NCBI GenBank assembly: GCA_963828215.1
Contig: CAWHFO010000080.1
Location: 1 to 64,000 of the forward strand
Origin: CAVTJL01 sp963828215
GTDB taxonomy: Bacteria; Pseudomonadota; Alphaproteobacteria; Geminicoccales; Geminicoccaceae
Direction of reading: 5' to 3'
DNA: 64,000 nt
The number at the start of each line of letters is the position of its first letter. Position 1 is the first letter of the stretch. Shown in pieces: positions 48,701-56,913 of this stretch. The notes under the pieces are model-generated. The model had not been told where the DNA came from. It saw nothing but the letters and a program-made list of their open reading frames with translations, and searched no databases. A program made the position numbers and the translations under genes.

Positions 48701-49063
48701 GGAGGTGTGGTTGATGACCAGCTCGGTGATGATCTTCAGGCCGCGGCCGTGCGCCTCCTGGATCAGGCGCTTGACGTCCCCCAGGTCGCCATAGGCCGGG
48801 TTGATGCTCCGGTAGTCGGCGATGTCGTAGCCGTCGTCCTTGAGCGGGGAGGGATAGAACGGCAGGAGCCAGATCACCGTGACGCCGAGCTCCTGGATAT
48901 AGTCCAGCTTCTGGACCACCCCGGCGATGTCGCCCACACCGTCATTGTTGGAATCGAAGAACGCCTTGAGATGCGTCTGGTAGATGACCGCATCCTTGTA
49001 CCAGAGCGGATCGTCGCTTCCCGTCATCGCCACCTCGGCCCCCGCCTCCGCTGTCGTCGTCAT
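45725..49063 (-). CDS. treS: trehalose synthase / maltokinase fusion
   Basis: Intact 1112-residue fusion. Residues about 15-545 are TreS, interconverting maltose and trehalose: KAFFDSNNDGVGDIAG, nucleophile IDGLRLDAIPYL (about 216), acid MLLAEANQWPED (about 258), LRNHDELTLEM. Residues about 560-1112 are maltokinase (Pep2/Mak), with an aminoglycoside-phosphotransferase-like fold and catalytic loop RLHGDYHLGQVL followed by FMIIDFEGEP. The fusion converts trehalose to maltose and then to maltose-1-phosphate, the donor for GlgE, which is encoded directly upstream with a 4-base gap. Confidence 0.96.
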   Translation of the reverse strand: MTTTAEAGAEVAMTGSDDPLWYKDAVIYQTHLKAFFDSNNDGVGDIAGVVQKLDYIQELGVTVIWLLPFYPSPLKDDGYDIADYRSINPAYGDLGDVKRLIQEAHGRGLKIITELVINHTSDQHWWFQRARRAKKGSRHRDYYVWSDTDQKYRDTRIIFIDTEKSNWTWDPEAQAYFWHRFYSHQPDLNFDNPAVMREVKSLLHYWLKLGIDGLRLDAIPYLIEREGTSSENLPETHVILQEIRAEMERHFPGTMLLAEANQWPEDTRPYFGEGDECHMAFHFPLMPRMYMAIAQEDRLPVTDIMRQTPDIPSTCQWAIFLRNHDELTLEMVTESERDYLWNTYATDRRMRLNLGIRRRLAPLMDNDRRKIELMNSLLFSMPGTPVVYYGDEIGMGDNIYLGDRDGVRTPMQWSPDRNGGFSRSAPQRLYLPPVMDPIYGYEAVNVEAQQQSGGSLLNWMKRIIAVRQAHKAFGRGSQTFVYPRNRKILAYLREHADETLLCVFNLSRNAQAVELDLGRFTGMVPVELLGRTAFPPVSDAPYRLAMPGWGFYWFVLSREADVPIWHIPTPDPLPELITVVLQAGWRGIAEGAGGRDLALQALPAFLANQRWFAAKDARIGQVRLAFSAVLPGDGEGYLVTEIEVDLTPGETQRYLLPLSIAWGEQNLAPGSALLPYTVAKVRRGSKVGALYDALAADDFVRATVRRLRQAKDDSVSPDGFRLYAGPALAAVELTDELVIRRLGVEQSNSSVLIDDRIMLKVYRRLQPGIHPEIEVGRFLTEVAGFAGTPPLLGVIEHVQADGTSTALGSATGFVANQGDGWRFTLDYLDRVLDELRVVPTGDEPRPTVEVHESYLPLARLLGQRTAELHRAFAIDTDDPAFRREPIEASDLETWAGSVRREAEHAFRTLERALGDLREDDREIAQAILAQRQQIQEEILGLCREPIQADKTRLHGDYHLGQVLAAVGDFMIIDFEGEPRRPVDERRRKGSPLRDVAGMLRSFDYAGWASLQRFGESDPSAAEGLLPAAMAWRDETTSAFLDSYRATIGDCPSYPREADQAERLLRLFLIEKVLYEIGYEAANRPPWLRIPVRGLGGLFGIGKTAQEPQHESD

Positions 49064-49067
49064 CTGG

Positions 49068-52000
49068 TCAGCCCCGCGCCGCGGTCCGCCCGGGCGGCCT
49101 CAGCCGCCAGATGGCCGCGGGATTTTGGTGCGGATCGAGCCAAAGATGCTGCACCTTGCCCTGCCAGGTGAACCGGTGGCCGGCCAGCAGATCCTCGACC
49201 TCGATGGCCGCGTCGTCGCCGAGATCGAAGGTCCAGAGCGGAACCTCGAAGTTGCAGTCCTGCGCATGGTGCGGGTCGAGATTGACGGCGACCAGGATGG
49301 CATTGTCGCGCGCCGCGGTGACCTTCGAGTAGAGCAGGATGTTGTCGTTCCAGGCGTTGTGGAATTCCAGGTTGGTGAAGCGCCAGAGGGCCGGATTCTC
49401 CCGGCGGATGCGGTTCAGCGCGGCCACATAGTCCCGGATGTTGCCCGGCCGGTCATAGTCCCAGGCCTTGATCTCGTATTTCTCGGAATCGAGATAGTCC
49501 TCCTTGCCCGGAATGGGCGTGGCCTCGCACAGCTCGAAGCCGTTGTAGAGGCCCCAGAGCGGCGAGAGCGTCGCCGCCAGGACCGCCCGGATCTGATGGG
49601 CGGGTCGCCCGCCCGTCTGCAGGAAGACCGGATTGATGTCGGGCGTGTTGGTGAAGAAGTTGGGCCGCATGTGCTCGCGGGGCTCGTCCTGCGTGAGCTC
49701 GGTGAGATACTCGACCAGCTCGGCCTTCGAGTTCCGCCAGGTGAAATAGGAGTAGCTCTGGGTGAAGCCCACCTTGGCCAGCCGCTTCATCATCTTCGGC
49801 CGGGTGAAGGCCTCGGCCAGGAAGATGGTCTCGGGGTGCCGGTCCTGCACCTCGCGGATCATCCACTCCCAGAACGGCAACGGCTTGGTGTGCGGATTGT
49901 CGACGCGGAAGATCTTGACCCCCTTGCCGACCCAGAACAGCACGACGTCGCGGAGCTCGTGCCAGATCGCCGGCAGCGCCCCACGATAGAAGTGGACGTT
50001 GACGATGTCCTCGTACTTCTTGGGCGGGTTCTCGGCGTAGCGGATGGTGCCGTCCGGCCGCCAGTCGAACCATTCCGGGTGCTCCTTGATCCAGGGATGG
50101 TCGGGGGAGCACTGGATGGCGAAATCGATCGCCAGCTCGAGGCCCTGCTCGTGGGCGGCGGCGACCAGCCGCTCGAACGCCTCGAAGCCGCCCAGCTCGG
50201 GATGGAGCGCCGTGTGGCCGCCCTCCTCGGCGCCGATCGCATAGGGCGAGCCCGGATCGCCGGGCTGGGGCGTGAGGCTGTTGTTGCGGCCCTTGCGGTT
50301 GGTCCGGCCGATCGGATGGATCGGCGGGAAATAGAGGACGTCGAAGCCGAGGTCGCGGACGTAGGGCAGCCGGGCGACGACGTCGTCGAAGGTGCCGTGG
50401 CGACCGGGATCGCCGGCCTGCGAGCGCGGCATCAGCTCGTACCAGGCGGCAAAGGCCGCGGCCGTCCGGTCGGCCACCACCTCGAGCTCCCGCTCGTAGC
50501 GGGAGCGGTTGGTGCGCAGGCCGGCCCGGCCCATCAGCCCGAGCGTGGTCTCGGAGAGCATGGTCGCCAGCATGCCCCCATGGTCGCCCTCCCGTGCCCG
50601 GAGCTCCTCGACCAGCCGGTCGAGCGCCTCCTTGTCCGGCCCCTGGGCCTCGGTCGCCGTCCGCTCGATCAGGTCCCGGCCCTCGCGCAGCTCGAGGGCG
50701 AGCGGCAGGCCGGCATCGTGCTTCTTCGAGACCTCGGCGCACCAGGACGCGAACTGGTCCCGCCACGCCTCGATCGTGTAGACCCAGCGGCAGTTGCGGG
50801 TCAGGGGGAACGAGCCGGCCCAGCGGTCATTGTCGACGAAGCGCATCGGCGTCTCGCGCCAGGCGCGCTCGTCCTGGGGTCGGTAGCAGAGGCTGGCGGC
50901 GATCTTGTCGTGGCCGTCGCAGAAGATGTCGGCCCGGACCTCGAGCACGTCGCCCACCACCCGCTTCACGGCGAAGCGGCCGCCGTCCAGCTCGGGCTCG
51001 ACCTTCTCGATCGCCACCCGATCGGCGGCCAGATCCTGGAGCCGCCGCTCGCTGGCCCGGGGCTGAGGCGCGCGGCGCCTCGGCGCCTCCGCCTCGCCCT
51101 CGAGGAGGCGGATCTCGAGCGGGCCCAGCGTCAGGGGCCGGCCGGGCGTCACCTCCTTGGCCGCGAGGTCAGGCGTGACATCGGCGAAGTGCCCGAAGCG
51201 CCCGCCGGCAGCCATCAGGAGATCGCTCGGGTCCAGGCCGTCGGCGCGGCCCGGGTCCGGATTGACGAGCAGGATGCGCGCCGATCCGGCCGTCACGACC
51301 GAGCCGGTGTCGAGCCGCATCAGGCCCACGACCGTGGCGCTCGGCGCCGTGATCCGACGCTGGGGCCGCGCCACCCCGAGGACCGGCGCCGCCGCCTTCA
51401 GCTGGTTCACCTCGGTGATGAACCGGCCGAGGTCGATGGTCGGGCTCGCCGTCTCGGCCTGCCAGTCGTCCGGCCGGGTCTCGACCGGGTCCAGAGGCCG
51501 CCGGCAGGCATACTCGTAGCCCATCGGCATCAGGACGCCGGAGGAGAAGGCGGCGGCGAAGAGGTAGCGGAAGCGATAGTGACGCTCGACCTCTCGTGGA
51601 TCGTCGCTGGCGATCTCGGCCCTGAGCCGTGGCGTGTTGTGATCCTCGGGGAAGCCCACCGTCGGCCCGAGGCGGGCCAGCGCCTCTTCCTGGTCGAGCA
51701 GCCAGGACGCGCGAAAATCCCACCAGCGGCTGCTGTTGAACAGGTAGTCGAAGCCGCAGCCCTCGAGCTTCAGGACCTCGGGAAAGGTGCCGCCCAGCGT
51801 GGCTGCCAGGAACAGCGCCGCCGGGTGCTTCTCCCTGAGGCGGCCGATCAGGGCCCGCCAGAGGTCGGCCGGAACCTTGTAGGCGGCGCTGCAGCGAAAG
51901 CCGGCGATCCCCAGATCCAGAAAATGGTCCGCGAGGCCTGTGAAGTAGTCGAGCTGCGCGGCCCGCAGATGGGGGCGCCCGAGATCGAGCTCGGCCAGGT

Positions 52001-52445
52001 CGAGAAGCGGCTGCGGGCGGTGGGGTGCCGTGGGATCGGCCAGCACGGGCGGCAGCGGGTTGCCGGACGGGTCGCGCAGGAACCAGTCGGGATGGCTCTC
52101 GACCAGCCGGGAATTGGCGGCCGCATGCGGCAGGACCAGATCGGTCATGACCCGCAGCCCGCGGTCCCGCGCCGCTGCGACGAAGCGTCGGACGAGCGCC
52201 GCCGCCTCGCCCTCCTCGCCGGCCCGGACCAGCGGATGCAGCTCGAAAGGGTCCCGGATCGCGTAGATGCTGCCGGAGCCCCCGGGGGCGAAGAACGCGT
52301 TGACGTAGACCCAGTCGAAGCCCATGCCCGCGATGCGCGGCAGATGGTCGGCCCAGGCGCCGATGCCGCCCGCGAGGAGCGGGTGCAGATTGTAGATGCG
52401 CGCGCCCTGTATGATGATCTCCTCTCCCTGTCGTCTTGTGGTCAA
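49068..52445 (-). CDS. glgE: maltose-1-phosphate maltosyltransferase GlgE with extra N-terminal GH13-like module
   Basis: Intact 1125 residues, about 450 longer than actinobacterial GlgE. The C-terminal part (about 460-1125) is a complete GlgE. It has DUF3416 (VLEVRADIFCDGHDKIAASL), YPPIHPIGRTNRKGRNN-like residues, nucleophile FRVDNPHTKP (Asp about 849), acid FLAEAFTRP (about 877) and TNTPDINP (about 935). It extends alpha-1,4-glucan with maltosyl units from maltose-1-phosphate. The N-terminal module (about 15-430) is an alpha-amylase barrel with the catalytic groups replaced: GFRCSAA where GFRxDxA is expected, and FLAATLGG lacking the acid Glu. First gene of the seven-gene operon. Confidence 0.95.
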   Translation of the reverse strand: MTTRRQGEEIIIQGARIYNLHPLLAGGIGAWADHLPRIAGMGFDWVYVNAFFAPGGSGSIYAIRDPFELHPLVRAGEEGEAAALVRRFVAAARDRGLRVMTDLVLPHAAANSRLVESHPDWFLRDPSGNPLPPVLADPTAPHRPQPLLDLAELDLGRPHLRAAQLDYFTGLADHFLDLGIAGFRCSAAYKVPADLWRALIGRLREKHPAALFLAATLGGTFPEVLKLEGCGFDYLFNSSRWWDFRASWLLDQEEALARLGPTVGFPEDHNTPRLRAEIASDDPREVERHYRFRYLFAAAFSSGVLMPMGYEYACRRPLDPVETRPDDWQAETASPTIDLGRFITEVNQLKAAAPVLGVARPQRRITAPSATVVGLMRLDTGSVVTAGSARILLVNPDPGRADGLDPSDLLMAAGGRFGHFADVTPDLAAKEVTPGRPLTLGPLEIRLLEGEAEAPRRRAPQPRASERRLQDLAADRVAIEKVEPELDGGRFAVKRVVGDVLEVRADIFCDGHDKIAASLCYRPQDERAWRETPMRFVDNDRWAGSFPLTRNCRWVYTIEAWRDQFASWCAEVSKKHDAGLPLALELREGRDLIERTATEAQGPDKEALDRLVEELRAREGDHGGMLATMLSETTLGLMGRAGLRTNRSRYERELEVVADRTAAAFAAWYELMPRSQAGDPGRHGTFDDVVARLPYVRDLGFDVLYFPPIHPIGRTNRKGRNNSLTPQPGDPGSPYAIGAEEGGHTALHPELGGFEAFERLVAAAHEQGLELAIDFAIQCSPDHPWIKEHPEWFDWRPDGTIRYAENPPKKYEDIVNVHFYRGALPAIWHELRDVVLFWVGKGVKIFRVDNPHTKPLPFWEWMIREVQDRHPETIFLAEAFTRPKMMKRLAKVGFTQSYSYFTWRNSKAELVEYLTELTQDEPREHMRPNFFTNTPDINPVFLQTGGRPAHQIRAVLAATLSPLWGLYNGFELCEATPIPGKEDYLDSEKYEIKAWDYDRPGNIRDYVAALNRIRRENPALWRFTNLEFHNAWNDNILLYSKVTAARDNAILVAVNLDPHHAQDCNFEVPLWTFDLGDDAAIEVEDLLAGHRFTWQGKVQHLWLDPHQNPAAIWRLRPPGRTAARG

Positions 52446-52560
52446 CCGTCGAAGGCGCCCAGGGTTGCAAGCCTCGCGGCCGAGGGCAACCCTCTAAAGC
52501 CCGTCGCGCGGGGCGCCGGGCGTTGGCGTCCCCGGGGCCGGTCCTGTAGAGAAAGGGGCC

Positions 52561-53019
52561 ATGGACCTCTTCACCATCGGCTACGAGAAGGCCACGCCGG
52601 ACACGCTGCGAGCGGCGCTCCGGGCCCAGGGGATCGATCTCCTGGTCGACGTCCGGGCGGTCGCCGCCTCGCGCCGGCCCGGCTTCTCGAAGCGTCAGCT
52701 CGCGGCGGGGCTGAGCGAGGCCGGCATCGCCTATCTCCACCTCAAGGGCCTGGGGACGCCACCCGACGGACGGCAGGCGGCCCGCGCGCAGAAGCACGCG
52801 GAGATGCGCCGGATCTACGCCGCGCACCTCCTGACGCTCGAGGCCCAGCGCGACATGGCCGATCTCCTGGAGCTGGTCGCCGCCGGGCGCCGCCCCTGCA
52901 TCCTCTGCCTGGAGCACGACCACCGGCATTGCCACCGGGATCTCATCGCCGCGGACCTCGCCGGCCGCATGCCGGTGGAGGTTCATCATCTCGCCGTGCC
53001 CACCGACGCGGCGTCGTGA
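52561..53019 (+). CDS. DUF488 family protein
   Basis: A 152-residue protein starting MDLFTIGYEKATPDTLRAAL, the classic DUF488 opening. It continues LLVDVRAVAASRRPGFSKRQLA and ends with ILCLEHDHRHCHRDLIAADL, the C-x3-H / HCHR motif. Function unknown; a metal site is suggested by the conserved Cys and His. Divergent from glgE across 115 bases. Confidence 0.94.
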   Translation: MDLFTIGYEKATPDTLRAALRAQGIDLLVDVRAVAASRRPGFSKRQLAAGLSEAGIAYLHLKGLGTPPDGRQAARAQKHAEMRRIYAAHLLTLEAQRDMADLLELVAAGRRPCILCLEHDHRHCHRDLIAADLAGRMPVEVHHLAVPTDAAS

Positions 53020-53152
53020 CGACGCCGGCGGACGGGCCCGGCGCATCGAGGCCATGGCCGCGGGCGTCCGGTCGCGATAGCATGCCCGGCCGGTGGGGAA
53101 GGCCCGCTGCCTTCGCCGCCGCCGCAGAGATCGCGCCCGAGGGGACCTGAGG

Positions 53153-53896
53153 GTGGTGTCGCTTCGCACCCAGCGCCCGTTCTACAGCACGGAGCTCGGG
53201 CCCTGCCCCTACCTCGCAGGCCGGCAGGAGCGGCGCATCGTGGCCATTCTCGAGCCCGGTGCGCCCGACGACCAGCTCGACGAGCTGACGGAGGCGGGCT
53301 TCAGGCGCAGCCAGCTCTACCTCTACCGCCCGCTCTGCCCCGGCTGCAGCGCCTGCGTGCCGGTCCGCGTGGTGGTCGACGGCTTCCGCTGGAGCCGGAC
53401 CTTCCGGAAGATCCTCGCCCGCAACGCGGACCTCGTGGTCGAGGAGCGTCCGCCCGCGGCCACCGCCGAGCAGTTCGAGCTGTTCCACCGCTACCTGCTG
53501 GCCCGGCACGATGACGGCGGGATGGCGCGGATGGACCGGGCCGACTATGCGGAGATGGTCGAGCGCGGGCCCGGCTCGACCACGCTCGTCGAGGTGCGCG
53601 ACGCCGACGGCCGGCTCGTCGCGGTCAGCCTCACCGACCGCCTCCGCTCGGGCTATTCCGGTGTCTACAAGTTCTACGAGCCCCTGGAGCCCCGACGCTC
53701 GCTCGGGACCTTCCTGATCCTCTGGCACGTGCTGCGGGCGAAGGAGCTGGGGCTGCCCTACGTCTATCTCGGCTACTGGATCGCCGAGAGCCCGAAGATG
53801 GCCTACAAGGCCCGCTTCCGCCCGCTCGAGCAGCTCACCGCCCTCGATTGGCGGCCGCTACCGGAAGACGGCGTGCGGCAGCCAGGTGGCGAGTGA
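53153..53896 (+). CDS. bpt: aspartate/glutamate leucyltransferase (N-end rule)
   Basis: Transfers Leu from leucyl-tRNA to proteins with N-terminal Asp or Glu, creating a substrate for ClpS-ClpAP. Family features: TQRPFYSTELGPCPYLAGRQERRIV, SQLYLYRPLCPGCSACVPVRV with CPGCSAC, FRKILARNADL, and the acetyltransferase-like core VAVSLTDRLRSGYSGVYKFYEP, LGTFLILWHV, YVYLGYWIAESPKMAYKARFRP. GTG start at 53153 (or 53156). 247 residues. The 3' end overlaps convergent dctM by 39 bases. Confidence 0.95.
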   Translation: MVSLRTQRPFYSTELGPCPYLAGRQERRIVAILEPGAPDDQLDELTEAGFRRSQLYLYRPLCPGCSACVPVRVVVDGFRWSRTFRKILARNADLVVEERPPAATAEQFELFHRYLLARHDDGGMARMDRADYAEMVERGPGSTTLVEVRDADGRLVAVSLTDRLRSGYSGVYKFYEPLEPRRSLGTFLILWHVLRAKELGLPYVYLGYWIAESPKMAYKARFRPLEQLTALDWRPLPEDGVRQPGGE

Positions 53897-55234
53897 GGGC
53901 ATCATCGCGACGAGCCCGAGCCCGACGAGCTGCAGGGCGACGAACGGCACGATGCCCCGATAGATGTCCATCGTCGTGACCTCGGGCGGCGCCACGCCCC
54001 GCAGGTAGAAGAGCGCGAAACCGAAGGGCGGCGTGAGGAAGCTCGTCTGCAGGTTCACGCCGATCATCACCCCGAGCCAGATCGGGTCGACGCCGAGCGC
54101 CAGCAGGACCGGGCCGACGATCGGCACGACGACGAAAACGATCTCCGTGAAGTCGAGGAAGAAGCCGAGAAAGAACATCACCGCCATGACGACGAGCATG
54201 GCGCCGCCGGCGCCGCCCGGCATGGATTGCAGCACGCCCCGGACCAGCTCCTCGCCGCCCAGCCCGCGGAAGACGAGCGAGAAGATCGAGGCGCCCAGGA
54301 GGATCAGGAAGACCATGGAGCTGATCCGCGTGGTGTGGCGCATCACCTCCTGGAGGGTCGCGAGGTCGAGCCGGCCGGACAGGGCGGCGAGCAGGATGGC
54401 GCCCAGGGCACCCACGGCGGCCGATTCGGTGGGCGTGGCGACCCCGAAGAGGATCGAGCCCAGCACCAGGACGATGAGGAGCGCCGGCGGCAGCATGACG
54501 AGGAGGACGCGGCGGCCCAGGCCCCGGCCCGGCATGGCGTCGGTGAGCGGCGGGCTCCACTCGGGGCGGAGGATGGCCACGGCCACCTGATAGGCCAGAT
54601 AGAGGCCGACCAGGACGAGGCCCGGAAGGATGGCTCCGGCAAAGAGGTCGACCACCGAGACGGGCTCCGGGGCATAGTTGCCCATCGCCAGCTGGGCCTG
54701 CGTGTTGGCGCCCTGGAGCACGTCGCCCAGGATGACGAGCACGATCGAGGGCGGGATGATCTGGCCGAGCGTGCCGGAGGCGCAGATCGTGCCGCAGGCG
54801 AGGCGCTTGTCGTAGCCGGCCTTGAGCATGGCCGGCAGGCTCAGGAGCCCCATCGTGACGACCGTGGCGCCGACGATGCCGGTGGAGGCGGCGAGCAGCA
54901 TGCCGACGATCGTGACGGCATAGCCGAGCCCGCCCGGCAGCCGGCCGAACAGCAGCCCCATCGTCTCCAGGAGCTGCTCGGCGATCCGCGAGCGCTCGAG
55001 CATGACGCCCATGAAGACGAAGAGCGGCACCGCCACCAGCACCTCGTTGACCATGACGCCGAAATAGCGGGACGGCAGCCCGCCCAGGAGCCGCAGATCG
55101 AAGTCGCCGAGCAGGTGACCGACGACGGCGACCGCCAGGGCCGTGCCGCCGAGCGAGAAGGCGACCGGGAAGCCCAGGAGCAGGACGACGCAGGCGACGG
55201 CGAAGAGGCCGAGGCTCAGGACGTCCGCCGTCAT
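53858..55234 (-). CDS. dctM: TRAP transporter large permease (DctM)
   Basis: 458-residue, about 12-segment membrane subunit of a TRAP transporter. Signature segments: GFPVAFSLGGTALAVAV, ATGIVGATVVTMGLLSLPAMLKAGYDKRLACGTICASGTLGQIIPPSIVLVILGD, and near the end IGVNLQTSFLTPPFGFALFYLRGVAP. The last is typical of DctM subunits linked to mannitol/chloroaromatic-type or carboxylate substrates. The ATG overlaps the dctQ stop (ATGA). No DctP binding protein is nearby, so the substrate is unknown. Confidence 0.95.
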   Translation of the reverse strand: MTADVLSLGLFAVACVVLLLGFPVAFSLGGTALAVAVVGHLLGDFDLRLLGGLPSRYFGVMVNEVLVAVPLFVFMGVMLERSRIAEQLLETMGLLFGRLPGGLGYAVTIVGMLLAASTGIVGATVVTMGLLSLPAMLKAGYDKRLACGTICASGTLGQIIPPSIVLVILGDVLQGANTQAQLAMGNYAPEPVSVVDLFAGAILPGLVLVGLYLAYQVAVAILRPEWSPPLTDAMPGRGLGRRVLLVMLPPALLIVLVLGSILFGVATPTESAAVGALGAILLAALSGRLDLATLQEVMRHTTRISSMVFLILLGASIFSLVFRGLGGEELVRGVLQSMPGGAGGAMLVVMAVMFFLGFFLDFTEIVFVVVPIVGPVLLALGVDPIWLGVMIGVNLQTSFLTPPFGFALFYLRGVAPPEVTTMDIYRGIVPFVALQLVGLGLVAMMPSLATWLPHAVFR

Positions 55235-55782
55235 GCCTCGGGCGCTCCGCCCTCGCCCTTCCGGTCGTAGAGGTCCGGGAGACCCGCCAGCGCCAGGAAG
55301 GCCTTGCCGGCGAGGGAGAGCCCCTGCAGCCCGACCAGGACGCAAAAGGCCGGAATGACCGACTTGAGGAGAAAGACGCCCGGCAGGCCGTCCGACTCGC
55401 GCGAGCCCTCGAGCGTGCGCCAGCTCTCCTGCACATAGGGCCAGGCGAGCCACAGCACGGCTGCGACCATCGGCACGAGAAGGAAGAGGGCGCCCAGGAG
55501 ATCGACGACGGCCCGATAGCGGCGGCCGGCGGGGCGATAGACGATGTCGACCCGGACATGGCCTTCGTGGAGGAGCGTGTAGCCGGCGCCCAGCATGAAG
55601 ACGAGACCGTGCATCCATACGTAGGACTCCTGGAGCCAGACCCGGCCCCAGCCGAACCCGTAGCGTCCGACCACCACCACGCAGGTGACGAGGACGATGC
55701 CCAGGGTGAGCCAGGAGACCGCCCGGCCGACCGCCTCGTTCAGCCGGTCGATGCGCCGCGTCCACCGCTGGATGAGCTTCAT
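55231..55782 (-). CDS. dctQ: TRAP transporter small permease (DctQ)
   Basis: 183 residues with four membrane segments (AVSWLTLGIVLVTCVVVVGRY, ESYVWMHGLVFMLGAGYTL, LLGALFLLVPMVAAVLWLAWPY, SVIPAFCVLVGLQGLSLAGKA) and the conserved HVRVDIVY after the second. The ATG at 55782 was chosen because upstream codons are antisense-like. It forms the membrane complex with DctM. Divergent from aroQ. Confidence 0.92.
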   Translation of the reverse strand: MKLIQRWTRRIDRLNEAVGRAVSWLTLGIVLVTCVVVVGRYGFGWGRVWLQESYVWMHGLVFMLGAGYTLLHEGHVRVDIVYRPAGRRYRAVVDLLGALFLLVPMVAAVLWLAWPYVQESWRTLEGSRESDGLPGVFLLKSVIPAFCVLVGLQGLSLAGKAFLALAGLPDLYDRKGEGGAPEA

Positions 55783-55951
55783 GCCGCCTCGCCGAAAGCC
55801 GGTCCTCCTTAGCGGCCGGGCCATCCGGGCGCCAGGGCGGGCCCGGTCGCGGATTGCAGCCCCGTGACAGCGTGGTATAAGCGCGCCGTCCGCGTCGGGC
55901 GGGTCCGACAGCGGACCCCTGTCATGCGGGCGAGACGAAGAACCCGGCGAC

Positions 55952-56444
55952 GTGTCAACGGATCGGTCGATGGCTCCAGGCGTCCTCGTCCTGAACGGAC
56001 CCAACCTCAACCTGTTGGGGCAGAGGGAGCCGGCGATCTACGGGAGCGAGTTCCTGGACGATATCGACGCCATGTGCCGGACGGTCGGAGCGCGTCTCGG
56101 GCTCGCCGTCGACGTCCGCCAGAGCAATCACGAGGGCCAGCTCGTCGACTGGGTCCAGGAGGCGCGGGGCCGGTTCGCCGGGCTCGTGGTCAACGCCGGC
56201 GCCTACTCGCACAGCTCGATCGCCCTCCTCGATGCCCTCCGTGCCTTCGAGGGTCCTGGTCGTCGAGGTCCATCTGTCGAACATCTTCCGCCGCGAGCCC
56301 TACCGTCACCACTCCTACGTCTCGCTCGCCGCCACCGCCGTGATCTGCGGCCTCGGCGGCGACGGCTACCGCCTGGCCCTCGAAGGGCTCGGGGCCCGGC
56401 TGGGCGGCCCAGCCGGCGGCGGGACAGACGCCCCGAGACCCTGA
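55952..56444 (+). CDS. aroQ: 3-dehydroquinate dehydratase type II (one frameshift)
   Basis: Third step of the shikimate pathway. Features: VLVLNGPNLNLLGQREPAIYG with the catalytic-loop Arg and Tyr, SNHEGQLVDWVQEA, LVVNAGAYSHSSIALLDAL, and after removing an extra C near 56255, VVEVHLSNIFRREPYRHHSYVS with the general-acid His. The start could be 55952 or 55970. About 157-163 residues, slightly long because of a Gly/Pro tail. Followed after 3 bases by accB, the classic aroQ-accB-accC order. Confidence 0.93.
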
Positions 56445-56447
56445 CGC

Positions 56448-56906
56448 ATGGCCAAGCCCGACATCGACCTCGACTACATCGCCGAGCTGGCCCTGCTGCT
56501 GCAGCGCACCGGCCTCACCGAGATCGAGATCAGCCTGGGCGACACGCGGGTCCGCGTGGCCAAGAAGGCCCCGACGATCGACGTGTCGGCCTATGCGCCC
56601 CAGCCCGGAGCCCCGGGACCCTCGGCGCCGCCGGCCGCGGCGGTGCCGGAGCCGGTGCCCGACGCCGCGCATCCGGGGGTCGTGACCTCGCCGATGGTCG
56701 GCACCGTCTATCTGTCGCCGGATCCGGGCGCGGCACCGTTCGTGACGCCGGGCCAGGAGGTGCAGGAGGGAGCCACCGTCCTCATCATCGAGGCGATGAA
56801 GGTCATGAACCAGATCCGGGCGCCTCGCAGCGGCCGCGTCACCAAGGTGTTCGTCCAGAGCGCCACGCCGGTCGAGTACGGCGAGCCGCTGCTGATCATC
56901 GAGTAG
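56448..56906 (+). CDS. accB: acetyl-CoA carboxylase biotin carboxyl carrier protein
   Basis: 152-residue biotin carrier. An N-terminal helical part (DIDLDYIAELALLLQRTGLTEIEISLG) and a Pro/Ala linker precede the biotinyl domain VTSPMVGTVYLSPDP, with the EAMKVMN biotinylation site (Lys). The BCCP thumb region GAAPF is present. It carries the carboxyl group from AccC to the carboxyltransferase. Confidence 0.97.
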   Translation: MAKPDIDLDYIAELALLLQRTGLTEIEISLGDTRVRVAKKAPTIDVSAYAPQPGAPGPSAPPAAAVPEPVPDAAHPGVVTSPMVGTVYLSPDPGAAPFVTPGQEVQEGATVLIIEAMKVMNQIRAPRSGRVTKVFVQSATPVEYGEPLLIIE

Positions 56907-56913
56907 GGCCCCC

